DNA of 64,000 bases, from the NCBI GenBank assembly GCA_013400155.1, contig VXBM01000770.1, positions 212,118-276,117 of the forward strand, given 5' to 3'. This document shows, one piece after another, positions 34,001 to 46,075 of the stretch. This DNA comes from Helopsaltes ochotensis (taxonomy: Eukaryota; Chordata; Aves; Passeriformes; Locustellidae). Positions within the stretch are counted from its first letter, which is position 1. Each line of letters opens with the position of its first letter. A program made the translations under genes and the position numbers. The notes below the pieces were generated by a model. The model was not told where the DNA came from, did not search any database, and worked only from the letters and a program-made list of their open reading frames with translations.

Positions 34001-36467
34001 ACACAGCTTTAAAGTTCTGTACTAAGGGTACAGTCCTTATCCTTTCTAATCAGACTGGCTTTTAAAAAAAGCAGGAGTTAACATAGAAGAACAGAAACAG
34101 GAGAAAGAGCTTTCTTCTTAGTACCTGCCCCACAATTGTAGGTTGTTAGATTTCTTAGTTTTTAATGGAGCTCTTCAGGTAAGTGCAATATAAAAAAGAA
34201 GGCAACTACACGAGTGAGAAGTAGAACTAGAAAAATGCATACTGAGGATCTGCCAACAATGGCTGCAGCACAGGCAAGAGCTTTTTCAAGGTTAAGTTTA
34301 AACTCTGAAGCAGACAAGCAAGCATTACAATTCAAACCCAAGCAAAGACCATAGTAACCTGCATGATTTCAAGTCAGTACTGAATTTTCAGGAAATATTT
34401 AGCTTGCTAGTCTAGCCACATTTTCCATTTCATTCCCTTAGCTCTTCCCATTGTCTTTTGGATTGCTTTCAGAAGACCGCTGAAAGCTGTCTGAATCTGT
34501 ATAAAATACACAGTAGTGAAACCAAGCGTGACAGGCAAATTCCCATACTGCCTATGAAGAAAAATTCTATGAAAGTGTATAAAAACACATCAGAAAAAAG
34601 ATCTGAATTATAACTTACTTTCAGTATGGGGAATATAAGATTGCAATTTTACTAAAGATAACATGGCTGGGGGCAACTTCAATAATTTTATTATTTAGAA
34701 TAATTATTTTATTATTAAGGGGGATTGTTTGTTTTTTCTTTCCAAAATGCAGGAATTAGAAAAGTGAAATATCTGAACTACAGCTAACTCAGAGGGCAAT
34801 TATTTCTTTCAAACTGAGAGTACATGAAATAGTCTACAGTAGTAGAGTAGTAGTGAAATATTCACAGTCTAAACTTCTTAAAAATAAATCCAATTTTGGT
34901 TAAAGCCTGAGATTACATTATTTGGTATTGCTTTTAATAAACATAAGAGAGTGTCTCAAAAAATCCAAGCTATAATTAATCAGGAGATACCGGTCCCCCA
35001 TTCCGTTTAGATATTCTTGAAACTTTGTGTTCTGAAAGTCTGCCTATAGTTTAGAAGATTATTAAGACACTTCATTTAAATCTAGTGTAGCTGCTCTATA
35101 AAAGGAACTACCAACATTTGAAAATTACATTTTTCATCTTGTGCATGGGCAGTTACACCACTTTGGATTCAGCTCTTTGCTATGTACAGGTACAGTTAGA
35201 TACTGACAACCAACATTTTGGCAGGCATTTTTATAAGGTTCTAACAGAAAGTTAATATTCTCTTTTGCTGCCCTGCAAATCAAGAGTAATGTAATCCTCC
35301 AGACCTGCAGCATATCATATGGTGTTTATATTTCTGACCAGTGTTGTAGGCATGGAAAAGACTCAAATTTACTCTTTTTCATTCATAACCTTGTGAAACT
35401 AATCCATGCAGAAGCTACATGAAGATAATGAGAACTGCTTCCTCAAGTCTGCTTCCTAGTAGTCCTTTTCCCAGTAAAAGGAAATTAACCCCAAAAGTCG
35501 GAGATGAATTCCACCCTTGAGGAATACTCAATCACCTGAGATGTTTGCTTCCTAAAGGGAAATCTGACAGACGCACAAAGCAACACAGCAAGGCAGGAGT
35601 AACTGCAGAACAAAAGACAACTGGCAGGCAGCTTCCCTCTCCTCCCTCAGCATTTTAGTGCATCCTGCAGCTTTCCCAAGCCCAGACTTACAATAGCACG
35701 TCTTGACATCTCTGCTACCTGGATCTGGGAACAAGACTGGACACCACTGTTCCCCCTGCACCCAAACACCTCCTGATCAGAAGCACGGTTTGTCACTTGT
35801 AGAGCCTCAGTGATGTTCTTTGTCACCCCTCCCTGGGGCAGATGTGTTTCAGAGCTTGAATTAAACACTCCATTTAGCATCAGAAAGCAACCAGCTCATC
35901 TCATGCAGAGAGTGTTTGGGAGCATTGTGCAGTGATGATCCCTTCCAGCAGAGTTCACAGAACTCGATGGATTGCTTTAACGTGGTTAAATGCAGTTCGA
36001 TCTCTGCGATGTGCCCTAGGCACTCTGTACAAACAAGCTGGGCACCACGATAAAATTCCTGACAATGTTCTATTAGAAGTTTAGCAATAGTGTGATAACA
36101 GATGATTAGATACTTCCTGCAAGGTTTTTGATATGTATGTAGGACAAAGTCTAAAAATCTTCCCAAGTAGCTGATAAAGCCCTGATAGCAGAGCACTCTA
36201 TAGGACAAACACTTTTAGGCATTTAGATGATTTCTCTTGGGATATCACCCCTGCATATGAAGCACAATGACAGAGAGTTTGTCCTGGAATCCCATGTTTT
36301 CCTTCTTAGGAACATACTATCGCCTTCTTAAACAGTCTTTAAATTATCTGTAATTAATTTGTTATGGACTTTATTACAGTCTAAAGTTCAGACACACATT
36401 GAGACACAGCAGTTCCTCAATGCTGGGCAGGTAAGCGATAGTAGCTTATATTTAGGAGAACGTGTAC

Positions 36468-36770
36468 GCCATAGAATCACGGAATGGTTTGGGTTAAAAG
36501 AGATCTTAAAGATCATCTCATGCCAGTCCCCCTGCCATGGGCGAGAACACCTTTAACTATCCCAGGTTGCTCCAAGCCCCATCCAGCCTGGCCTTGGACA
36601 CTTCCAGGGATGGGGCAGCCACAGCTTCTCTGGGCACCCCGTGTCAGGGCCTCACCACCCTCTGCATAAAGAATTTCTTCCTAATATCTAATTTAAATAC
36701 ATCTCATAGCTGTAAGCATTTCAATACAAAGCATCCCCTCCTTCTCATGTTTGGGATGGGATGACACAAG
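36468..36770 (-). mobile_element. CR1 LINE 3' end
   Basis: Begins catagaatcacggaatggtt and continues with tatcccaggttgctccaagc, acttccagggatggggcagc and tttcttcctaatatctaatt. Same subfamily type as the copy at 33833. It lies in presumed TBC1D24 intron 1, in the same orientation as the gene. Confidence 0.92.
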
Positions 36771-37099
36771 CACTTTTTATGTCCAGTCCCTGTGGACGCT
36801 GTGAGTGGTAAGATACCAAAAATGCACAAGGTAAACACACAAAACTAAACAAGATAAAAGTCTGGGGAAAAACACAACACATTTTTGTTGAAAAAACGTA
36901 AGAGGAAAGAAATGGTTAATGGCTCCACAAAGGCTCAAAAAGGCTTAAGAGCTGAGCATTGTAAGGGGATACTGGAGGTAAATGTTATCAAAGCCATAGG
37001 TCAGTAGCTTTCCCTCCTGCTTACATCATAAAAACACTCAAGGAACAAACAGTAAAATTAAAGAGAGGGTAACTCCTACCTTTTCTGCCTCCAGACTAA

Positions 37100-40000
37100 A
37101 AGAACTGCACTTAACCTGCAAAACTATCTTACCTGATGCATTAAAAATGATCCATTAAAAAAATGGTATCTGTCAAAGTACTGCAAAAAATCAATACAAT
37201 TTTCTGACTACACTGTCTGAGTTTTCCTTCTGGTCCTTCCAAACCATAAGGCTGAAAAAAATCCTTCACGATGTGCTAATTATTCATCTTCCCTTTGTTG
37301 CAAAATCTGAAGTAACTACAAACATGTCTCCCTTCAACAGCAAACTCTGACTCTGAACATACCATCTTTGGTCTCATCATTTTAACTTTTCCATAACACC
37401 TCAGTTCATATCTTTCTCTGTTTGAAAGTACAATTAACTACATAGAACCAAAGACAGTGTTGACTGTCAGGGAAAAACTTGACATGGTATCAAATCCATA
37501 CACAATAATTCAATCCCCTTTCCCTCTCTGTTGCACTGGATGCTGTCAGTTTGACATCTATTACCTTGAGACCCTCTTCCACTACATTTACGGGCAGAAA
37601 AATGTATTTAAATATGTTGATTATATGTTCTCCTCTTAGACATAGTATCTGCGTTGGTTTCTGTTAAACAATGATTTATTCATATTCTCTTATCTAAGCC
37701 AGAAGGTGCAGGAGCACATACTTTACACGTACAAACAGCCATGTGCTATTTCTTCTACATTTAGAGTTTCTTCAGGTCCAGAACAGCAACTGACAGCATG
37801 AATGGAAACACAGATAATTTTTACAAGCAGAAAACACAATCTGAGATGCCAGGAAAGGGCATCCCTAAGAAAGACGTTTGCCAGGAAGCCTTTCCCAGTC
37901 CATGGCAATATATTGTATATATACAATGTAACAAATACATATCCAATTTTTAAAAACTAATGCTTAGAATAATTTTCCCCACAATATTCATATTTATCAA
38001 AAATACACCCACACAGATGACTGCTGGACATTCCTGCGAAAGGTTCAAAATATGAATGGTGCCATTTAAAGTCTGTTAAGGAAACCAGCCAATGTCCCAA
38101 TTTCCCGCATCATTTTTAAAATAAAATAGAAAGACAATTTAGTCAAAACAATTCAGATATCAGTGTGGATAATTATGCCAGGTAAATTCTTCTGTAAAAT
38201 TAACTTATTAATTATCTTATTAAGATAAGACATGTTTATAGTGATTTAAGATCCCCTCTGCAATTCATGAACATACAAAGTCTTAATGGGCAGTGCTGGA
38301 GAGCTTAAGGGGTACCTAAATTGGGAAATGGGTAGATGCAGCAGTAACCCTGGTGTAATGATGCATACAAATCTTTAATCTTTGCTGAGCCTATGGAAAT
38401 CACAGCACACACTCCTTGTCTCTGTAGTAAGCAAATGGAGATGTACACTTTCTTCCTGCCAGCAGTTATCCCTACAACTTGTTTATTCCAGGGGAGATCT
38501 GTGCTCCCATAATTTCAGCCAGCAGCTAAAAACAGGATAGAGAAATCTTATTATTGCAGAGTATTTAATTACTGCCTACACTAAGTATAACGGCACAGCA
38601 GTTTTCTTTTGGAAAGCGAAAGTCAATTTACAGTAAGATGAGCATATAAAAATTAAACCTGTCATTTCACTCAGAATTTTATTTTCTTCCAGCTCTGCAA
38701 AACAAAGGTTTTGTTCCTTTCTTCTGACATTGCTCAGGAGAAAAGCTTCAATAATCTGGTATGCCCTGTAATCGATTACCCTTTCCTGACATGAAGTGTA
38801 GATTACCCTACACAGGGGAGATTCTCAGACACCGACTACACTTCACAAGCAAAGGACAACCCAAGCTCAGCCAACAGCTCCATTTCAGAGAACTGGAACA
38901 ACACATTGCTTTATTTTGGTACTCATTTCTGTCATCTTTCTAAACTTATGCTCTATTAAAAGAGTAGCCACAAACACTTCTGTGCAGCACAAAGGTAGAG
39001 AAACAGCACCTTGTAATGAAAAATTGATGAGTGTGGAATCCCAAACTAGTCCTGCATTATTTTGATTGTAATTTCAAACCCAAAAGGCATTTATAACAAC
39101 AGACTGGTTGCCAAGTTTATAATCTTACTAATAGTGTATATTGCTAATCTTCCGGTCTTACTGGGGAGAGAACTTTGGGAGACTGGCCCTGTCATAGAGT
39201 TCAGGGTCCACGGCACAGGATTTACAGGAAGCTTTGCTGTTTAGGGTGCTTTGTACCCATGTGCTTGTTCTGAGCAAACGTGAAGGGATTTAACACACCT
39301 GACACACCTACTTCTCTCTTCAGTGGCACTGCACTGGCCAATGATTCCAAGTCTCTCATCTGGAGGATACAGGCATATTGAAATGTAGACCAGGAGCAGG
39401 AATCCTGTCTCCACAGGGGCCCAGATTAGAAAACAAACATTTTGTTTATAGAATGAAGACATTACAAAACAAAAATATTAAACAAAAAGAACCCAAAAAC
39501 TCCTCCACAACTCAGACTGAAGTGCTTTTATTAACCCTTACCTTATAACCTGTCATTGTATAGATCTTCTTATAACTAACTTCTGTTTGGCCTGTTTGTG
39601 AGGGGAAAAATAATATGTAAAAATTAAACTGTTTTTTAAACAGTTCACTGGGCAACACTGATATGCATCAGGTGCACCACTGACCTCCATACCTTCAAAG
39701 AAAAAGGTATCTGCATGCATGAGGCTTCCAACCTTCATACCTGAAGTGGTGCTATAGAAAACAAGGTGACAAATATCCTCATTAAAAAGAAAAGCTAATT
39801 AACCACATTATTAAAGTGCTTGCAGTATAAACAACTCATTTCAGTCCCTAAAATCACAAGCAGGATTGCAGTCATGTCAAAAATACTTTTAGCTCCCCCT
39901 ATTTTATACAGGACGTACAAAGTCTGCATTAAATAGGCAATCTCTGGAAAGTGTCTCTCTTCTGGGGACTAACAGGAATTTGCTGCACAGGTATGTGATT

Positions 40001-40388
40001 TTGGAATTCCAGCTCTGCAGTGTTTGGATCCCAAGTCCTGAAACAAACCCAACTATACTCTGAAGATATGCAGCAGAGTATGGGGTTAGAAGAGCTGATT
40101 TGCTGAGAGTTGGTATCTGGTCTTTGTCCTATTAGGTAGAAAAAAGTAATCTGAACATCATTTTTCTTTTCAAAAGGTTGACAGCGTAGCAGATTTGGCA
40201 ATAACACAGTACAAAAACACAGTCACTACACTTGTACTTGTGTACAAATTATTTCTCTTTTAAGTTGTTTTCCCCATAAAAACATAAAATAATGAAGTGT
40301 TGGATTTTGGCAGCTAACCAAAGTTACACTTATTTGACAACATAATCAGGAGAGGGAGAAGGGTTTTACACTGACAAGAGAGCAAGTT
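37100..40388. other. Intronic stretch, nothing recognised
   Basis: About 3.3 kb of AT-rich sequence with only short random open frames. I see no repeat family, RNA gene or exon signal in it. Confidence 0.4.
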
Positions 40389-40612
40389 TAGATTAGATGT
40401 CGGGAAGGAAGTCTTTCCTACGAGGATGGTGAGGTCCTGGCACAGGTTACCCAGAGATCTTGTGGCTGCCCTTGGGTACCTGAAGTGTCCAAGGCCAGGC
40501 TGGATGGGGCTTGGAAGAACCTGGGATAGTGGAAGGTGTCCCTGCCCATGGCAGGGGGTGGAGTGGCCTTAAGGGCCCTTCCAACCCACACCAGTCCGTG
40601 GTTCTGCACTGA
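40389..40612 (+). mobile_element. CR1 LINE 3' end
   Basis: Plus-strand CR1 terminus: gattagatgtcgggaaggaa, ggtgaggtcctggcacaggt, tgggatagtggaaggtgtcc and gggcccttccaacccacacc. Confidence 0.92.
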
Positions 40613-41796
40613 TATATCTGCCCAAGCACCATTCAGCACACTCCTTAATACAGACATTGGCAATCTCCTAGATTTCTCCCGAGTGTCTTTCCCAAGACAG
40701 TGGGAATCAACAGCTCATGGTCTTCTGCAACATGTCTGAAAGTTCAAGCAATTGTTCGCTAATTGCAGAAGTTTAAGCAGGAGGAGAACAAATGATTTAT
40801 GAACAAGCTTAAGAGTGAGAACACTACAGGTATGCACACTTCCATATCTAAACGTCAGAGATTTTAAAACATTTGAGTCCCGAACTGGACCTCACCAGCA
40901 CATATTCCCACCAACACATGTGGCCTCCAAGCCAGTCAATCATTAATTATAGTTCAATGAGATATATTTTCGCATCAGGTCAAGTACCAAAGCTGGGAAT
41001 AGCTCAAGAACACCAATTCTGCAACAAAACCCACTGTGCCTGCCAAGACAGCCCATATAATTGTATCAGACTATTGCAAATAAACCTGAAAATAAAGGCA
41101 TCTCCAAATGAATTTGAGAGAAATTGTAGTTTTTAGTCCCAATTCAAGGTTGTAAAGACAGAATATAAAGAGCTATTTTTCTTTCAGACCATTAACACAG
41201 TTTATCAATTTTGAGTGGTAACACACACTTATCTGTTCCTGAGCATGCAGCCACACAGTTCCAGCTGCCTCTCCAACCTAACAGGGAGGGCAGGGGGAAT
41301 TCTACAGAGCCAGAAGAACAGCAAGGACTTAACTTATGGTATGTTACCAATAACGTGCTTGTTACTGACTGTATGTGGCTTCAACACTAAAGCAAAGGCA
41401 CTTATGACCTAAACAAATGCCAGACAATGCATACAACAGCAGACAACAATAATGCCTAAACAAGGCATTATCAGATTGCAATAACCTTGATATTGCAGAT
41501 AGTGAGACACCCATGCAGTGTGGACTGGTTTGCTTTGCTTGCTTGAATATACAGTTATCTTAGTACAGGGATAGCTTCTTTTCCCAGTTTTCTTTATAGT
41601 CCAAATAAAAGGGGGATCAGAGGATGGAGGCCCTTAAAGATTTCAGATTAACAGAAAAAATAAACAAATACGACCAAGGAGAGAAAACAAAGGTCACAAC
41701 AAAAGGCGTGAGCTGGGAAGAGCCGAGGTACTTAAATATGTGACGATCCACACACAGCCTGCTAGAAACATTTACTTGGCAGCACTTAATCATTAA

Positions 41797-41955
41797 TGGC
41801 AACAAACCCAAACAAACAAACCAACCCCCAAAAAACAAAGAACAAAACAAACAAACAAACAACTCCAACAACCCCCCCCCCACCAATTAAAAAAACCCCA
41901 CAAAACAAATTAACAAACCCCAAAACAAACCAACCCCCCAAAAACAAAAACCAGG
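41797..41955. repeat. AC-rich low-complexity tract
   Basis: About 160 bases almost devoid of G and T on the plus strand, made of caaa and aacc words with a run of C at about 41870-41881. The minus (gene) strand is correspondingly G/T-rich with several runs of three or more G. Confidence 0.85.
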
Positions 41956-42799
41956 GAGAAAGTTGTTTTCCTTTGAATTAAAATTTCTGGCTACAAGAAC
42001 ACCTGCCAATTTTCAAATATTAATAACAGAAAAGACATTCAGTACAAGGATTTCCAACAGCTAATTATTGTGCAATACTATCCACAGCTGGTTTGAAAAT
42101 TACAAAGGATACAAATATCATGTATTGCTTGGAAGGAACAAAGAGTTACCACAAAATGTTGCTGGAATCCTTGGACTAGAGTTATCATTGCTGTTCCTGA
42201 GTAACTATCTTGGAGCAAACTTTTGCAACAGTCAAACAGCTAGCGATTACAGAAAGAAAGAAATTCCAACAACAGGGAAATCCCTATTCTGGTAATACAG
42301 TGCCCTAGATTTTCTGTGCTCTGGGTACTCTTTGATGCTCTGAAAATCCTACTGAGATTTCCTCTAAGCTAGAGAAGCTTTCAGATGCTCCGGTAGGAAT
42401 TGGACATAAAAACACAAGGATTGAGATAATACAGTTCAAAGGAGAAGGTCCCACTTTTCTCTCATCAAGTACACAGCACCGGAGAGGTGTCATCCCTCCT
42501 GCTGCCCTGGGACCGGAATCAGCTGAGCATGCTGCATCCACCGGGCTATTGATCGCTTGTGCACAGGCCCAGGGAGGTCGGGGAGCATTTTGGCAGGTTC
42601 TAGTCAGCACTCTAAAGCTGGGTTTGGTGGCTAACAGTGTGCCAGCCCCAGTACTTCAGGAGCAATTTTCACTGAAGGATGGGCCGGAAAGACTAACGTG
42701 AAAACAAACTCACAACAAAATTCGACTTTCATTATAGAAATTTCAAAATCATTGAAGGCCAGAGGCTGCAGAACACAAGTGCTGGGTTTAGAGAGCTCT

Positions 42800-43500
42800 C
42801 CCTGTGAGGATCCACTGCCCCGCTGCGGGGGTGGACGGGGAGAATACGTGTAAACTCTGCGTGTTGGGGCGAGCGTCACCAGCGGTCAGAAGATCCTCTG
42901 AGGCAGTGACCGGCACCTGAGGGTCGCACAAGCCATTTAAACACCTTCCAGCCTCTCCACACACCGAACCAGCCCCCAGGCGCAGCCCAGAGCCCCCACG
43001 GCCAGCTCGCCGCAGGGACCAGAGCCTGCTCTTCGATCACCGACACCCCCGGAGGTTCCGCTCTGCCTTCTGGAGCCCACAGATAGACACAGCGGCTGGG
43101 GCCGCGCCCGAGCCTCCTTCGCAGCTGCTGCGCGGTCTCGCACGAGCGCGGCCAGCGACCCGCGGCCCGGCCACGGAGCCGGCCCCCTTCGGGTCCCTCC
43201 CGGCCGCTTCCTAGGGGATGCCGCCGCGATGCAACCGCCCGACACCGAATTCCATCCCCCTCGGTCGGCTCTTCGAGCTCGCCCTCACTGTCCCCCTCCC
43301 CCGCCTCACCGCTCTCCGCCGCTCCGGGCCGCGTCCGGCGCGACCGGGGCCGCGAGCGGCCCCGCGCCTGCGCAGAGGGCGCGGCAGCGGTGGGACAGGC
43401 GCGCGCACGCGGTCCGGCCGGTCTGGGCGGGCACGCGCGGAGCGTCCCCGGCCCTGGGACTGAGCGGGGCTGTGCGCAGTGCCGCGGGTAGTGAGGGCTG
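42800..43500 (-). promoter_or_regulatory. TBC1D24: CpG island, probable TBC1D24 promoter and exon 1
   Basis: The only CpG-dense, GC-rich block in the window, most intense at about 43070-43480. It contains an NRF1-like gcgcctgcgcag (43364-43375) and several GC boxes. On the gene strand a good splice donor, gagagcg|gtgagg, falls at 43310/43309, so a non-coding first exon ending at 43310 is plausible; a second donor-like gtgagg occurs near 43285. Known: the TBC1D24 first exon is non-coding in mammals and CpG-rich. The start site itself cannot be read from sequence. A divergent plus-strand transcript is possible. Confidence 0.65.
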
Positions 43501-43760
43501 GCTGTGAGGGGCTGTAAGGGGGCGATGGAGGGGTTGTGAGGGGCTGTGAGAGCTGATGGGAGGGTGGTGAGGGTGGCTATGAGGGCTGATGGGAGCTTTG
43601 GAGGAACAGGAGGCTGGGAGGAGTGACCGTGAAGGACTGTGAGGGGGGTGCAGTCCAAAACTGAGGGAATGTGAGGGGTGATGAAGGCTGAGAGGGATGA
43701 TAGGGACTGTGAGGGGTGATAGGGACTGTGAGGGGTGGTGGGTGACAGTGAGGGGCACTG
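43490..43760. repeat. G-rich degenerate minisatellite beside the CpG island
   Basis: About 270 bases of irregular tandem units such as gggactgtgaggggtgat, with units around 43690-43740 nearly identical and the others degenerate. The plus strand is G-rich with many GGGG runs. Confidence 0.75.
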
Positions 43761-44067
43761 TTGTGATAAGAGTATAGAAATTTGGTGGAAAAGAAACCCC
43801 TTGTGAGCCAGCTGGTCGTTAGAGATCAGAGAGGGTGAGAGTAGCTGGGCTCAATCTCTGATTATAACCAGTTTGGCACTATAAGTGGTTGTGTTCTATA
43901 GGAACTTCCATGAGCACAGGTTCTCAAACAGGACATGTTCAACACTGAGTCTGGTAATGTTCAATAAGAACTTTCACCGTCACAGATTCATGAAGAGTGT
44001 GGTTTATTGAAGCAGCAGAAGTGCAAGGGGGAATGGAAAGGGGGAATAACTGTAAGGTAGTATGTTT

Positions 44068-44300
44068 TGATTAGATTTTTGGATGAAATTCTTTAGCCAG
44101 AGGATGGTGAGGCCCTGGCACAGATTTCCCAGAGAAGTTCTGACTGCCCCATGCTTGGAAGTGTTCAACGCTAGGTTGGACTTGGAGTAACCTGAGATAG
44201 TGGAAGGTGTCCCTGCCCATGGCAGGAGGTGGAACTGGATGAGCTCTAAAATCCCTTCCAACCCAAACCATTCTGAGTTTCTGGGATTCTTTGAAATTCT
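44068..44300 (+). mobile_element. CR1 LINE 3' end
   Basis: Plus-strand CR1 terminus: gattagatttttggatgaaa, gaggatggtgaggccctggc, gagatagtggaaggtgtccc and cccttccaacccaaaccatt. Confidence 0.92.
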
Positions 44301-44707
44301 ATTCAATTTTCTAATTTCTAATTTCAGATTTCTAATTGCCCAAGATGGACACAGTAGCTGGGATAGAGTTCTAACAGTAACAATAGTATAGTGTTAGCCC
44401 AGGTAATAATAATCGTCATCATCTTATATAGAAGCTTACAATGAATTCTTGGGAGGAGGGAGAGGAGAGTAGAAACCCATGAATTGTCTCTGAGGTCCTA
44501 TTGGGTCTTCCTCCTAACTAGGTGAAATTTTTACCCTCCTTTTGTACAGCCCGGTCTTATCCCCCTGCTTCTTCTTCACATATACCATGATCTAAGCAGA
44601 GAGCAGCATTATACAGTAAGATATGTGGGACTAATGTACTTAATTAAGGCAATTAGCATATACAGGGTTATGCATTTTAATATCTGTATGATCCCTAATC
44701 AGGAAAA

Positions 44708-44826
44708 AGTTGTTGTGTTGGGTGGTTTTTTGGTTTTATGTGTTTGTTTGTGGAGTGTTTGTTTGTTTGTTTGTTGTGGTTTTTGTGGGTTTTTTGGGGT
44801 TTTTTTGGTTTGGTTTGGGTTTTTTA
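44708..44826. repeat. GT-rich low-complexity tract
   Basis: About 120 bases of G and T only for long runs, including a gtttgtttgtttgtttgt array and ggggtttttttggtttgg words. Its composition is the complement of the tract at 41797-41955, on the other side of the CpG island. Confidence 0.85.
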
Positions 44827-45615
44827 TAGTGTCCTTCGAAGTTCTGGCCATACAACTTTGTTCTCATTTGCTTCATTCTTCAGAGCCAGAGCAGGATCTT
44901 CACATCTCCACAGGACCTGGTCCTTCAGGACCTTTCCTGATGTCAGCTATGCAGCTCTCCATGCACAGAGATAACACAGAGGGTACACAGCACAGACTGT
45001 AGATATTAAGGGCCTAGGCCCTTCCTTGGCTCATTGGTCATCATCCTGTGAACAGCAGGGCTGTGTGAGGAGAACTCAGGCTGTGATTCTGCCATGGGGC
45101 CTTGGAAAAGCTCAGGGCAAATACTAGAAACAATTGTTGTTTTAGGAGAGCTTTAAAACCTGACTACTTTTGTGCTCAGTAACAATGTATTTGGTTTTTT
45201 TTGCAAAGCCTGCAATGGCCGAGACAGAAATTCGTTCATTTTAAAGATGAAGGATTTCCATAGTATTTATTTGACTTGGCTTGGCAGCAGTGTTCTGTTT
45301 ACATCTGGATAAATAACTGCCACATTAAAGATTATTAACTAGCAATGCTTCAGTGGCCAATAAAGCACTAATCTTTTATGTGGTGTTGTACATGTACACA
45401 GCTTGGTACAGCTGGATCTTGCCAAAGAGATAACAAATTCCTTATCTGGAAGGTTTACAATGGAAAGGAAACCACAAAGGACCACAAGGAAAGTACAAAA
45501 CATGATAATGAAACATAAAATACACAGAGGACTCGGAGCCATTTGTGGTTGTATTTTAAACAGGGTCTTAAGTAGGTGTTTTGTATTTACCTTAAAGCTA
45601 CTGAACAGTGGCAAG

Positions 45616-46075
45616 ATAGAATCCTGGAGTAGTTTGGGTTGAAAGAGACCTTAAAGCCCATCCAGTCCCACTCTGTGCCATGGGCAGGGACACTTCCATT
45701 AGACCAGATTGCTCCAAGCCCTGTCCAACCTGGTCTTGAACACTTCCAGAGATGGAGCAGCCATCTCTGGGCAACCTGTGCCGGCCTCAGCACTGTCACT
45801 GTGTAAACCTTTTCCTAATACCTGGTCTAAATCTCCCCTCTCTCAGTTTAGAACCATCTCCCCTTTTCCTGTTGCTACAGGCCCTACTGGAGAGCCTGCC
45901 CTCACCTTTCTTACAGACCCCTGTTAAGTCCTGTACACAGACACAGCAGCCACTATGCTGTGACAAATGGTCGGTGGGGTCTCGGGCAGTGGTGTGCCCC
46001 TGCCTCTGCCTATTGCCAGGCAGTGCCATCCCACTGCTCCAAAGCAGGCCTAAGCTCCAAACTGGGGGGAAACAG
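45616..46075 (-). mobile_element. CR1 LINE 3' fragment
   Basis: Starts atcctggagtagtttgggtt and continues with gattgctccaagccctgtcc, ttcctaatacctggtctaaa and ccccttttcctgttgctaca. The upper boundary is approximate. Confidence 0.88.

Larger units (their letters stand above)
30351..43309 (-). other. TBC1D24: Presumed large first intron of TBC1D24
   Basis: About 13 kb between the acceptor at 30351 and the CpG island. It contains four CR1 fragments, a 52-base A run, a 31.4-kb hairpin and an AC-rich tract, each listed separately. The remaining sequence is AT-rich, with no exon-like conservation I can recognise. The intron exists only if the first exon lies in the CpG island, which is inferred. 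Confidence 0.5.

Noticed and set aside
42876..43658. 260-codon minus-strand open frame across the CpG island
   Set aside because: It is proline-, serine- and arginine-rich as expected of any frame through CpG-dense and minisatellite DNA, overlaps several other open frames and matches no family I know.
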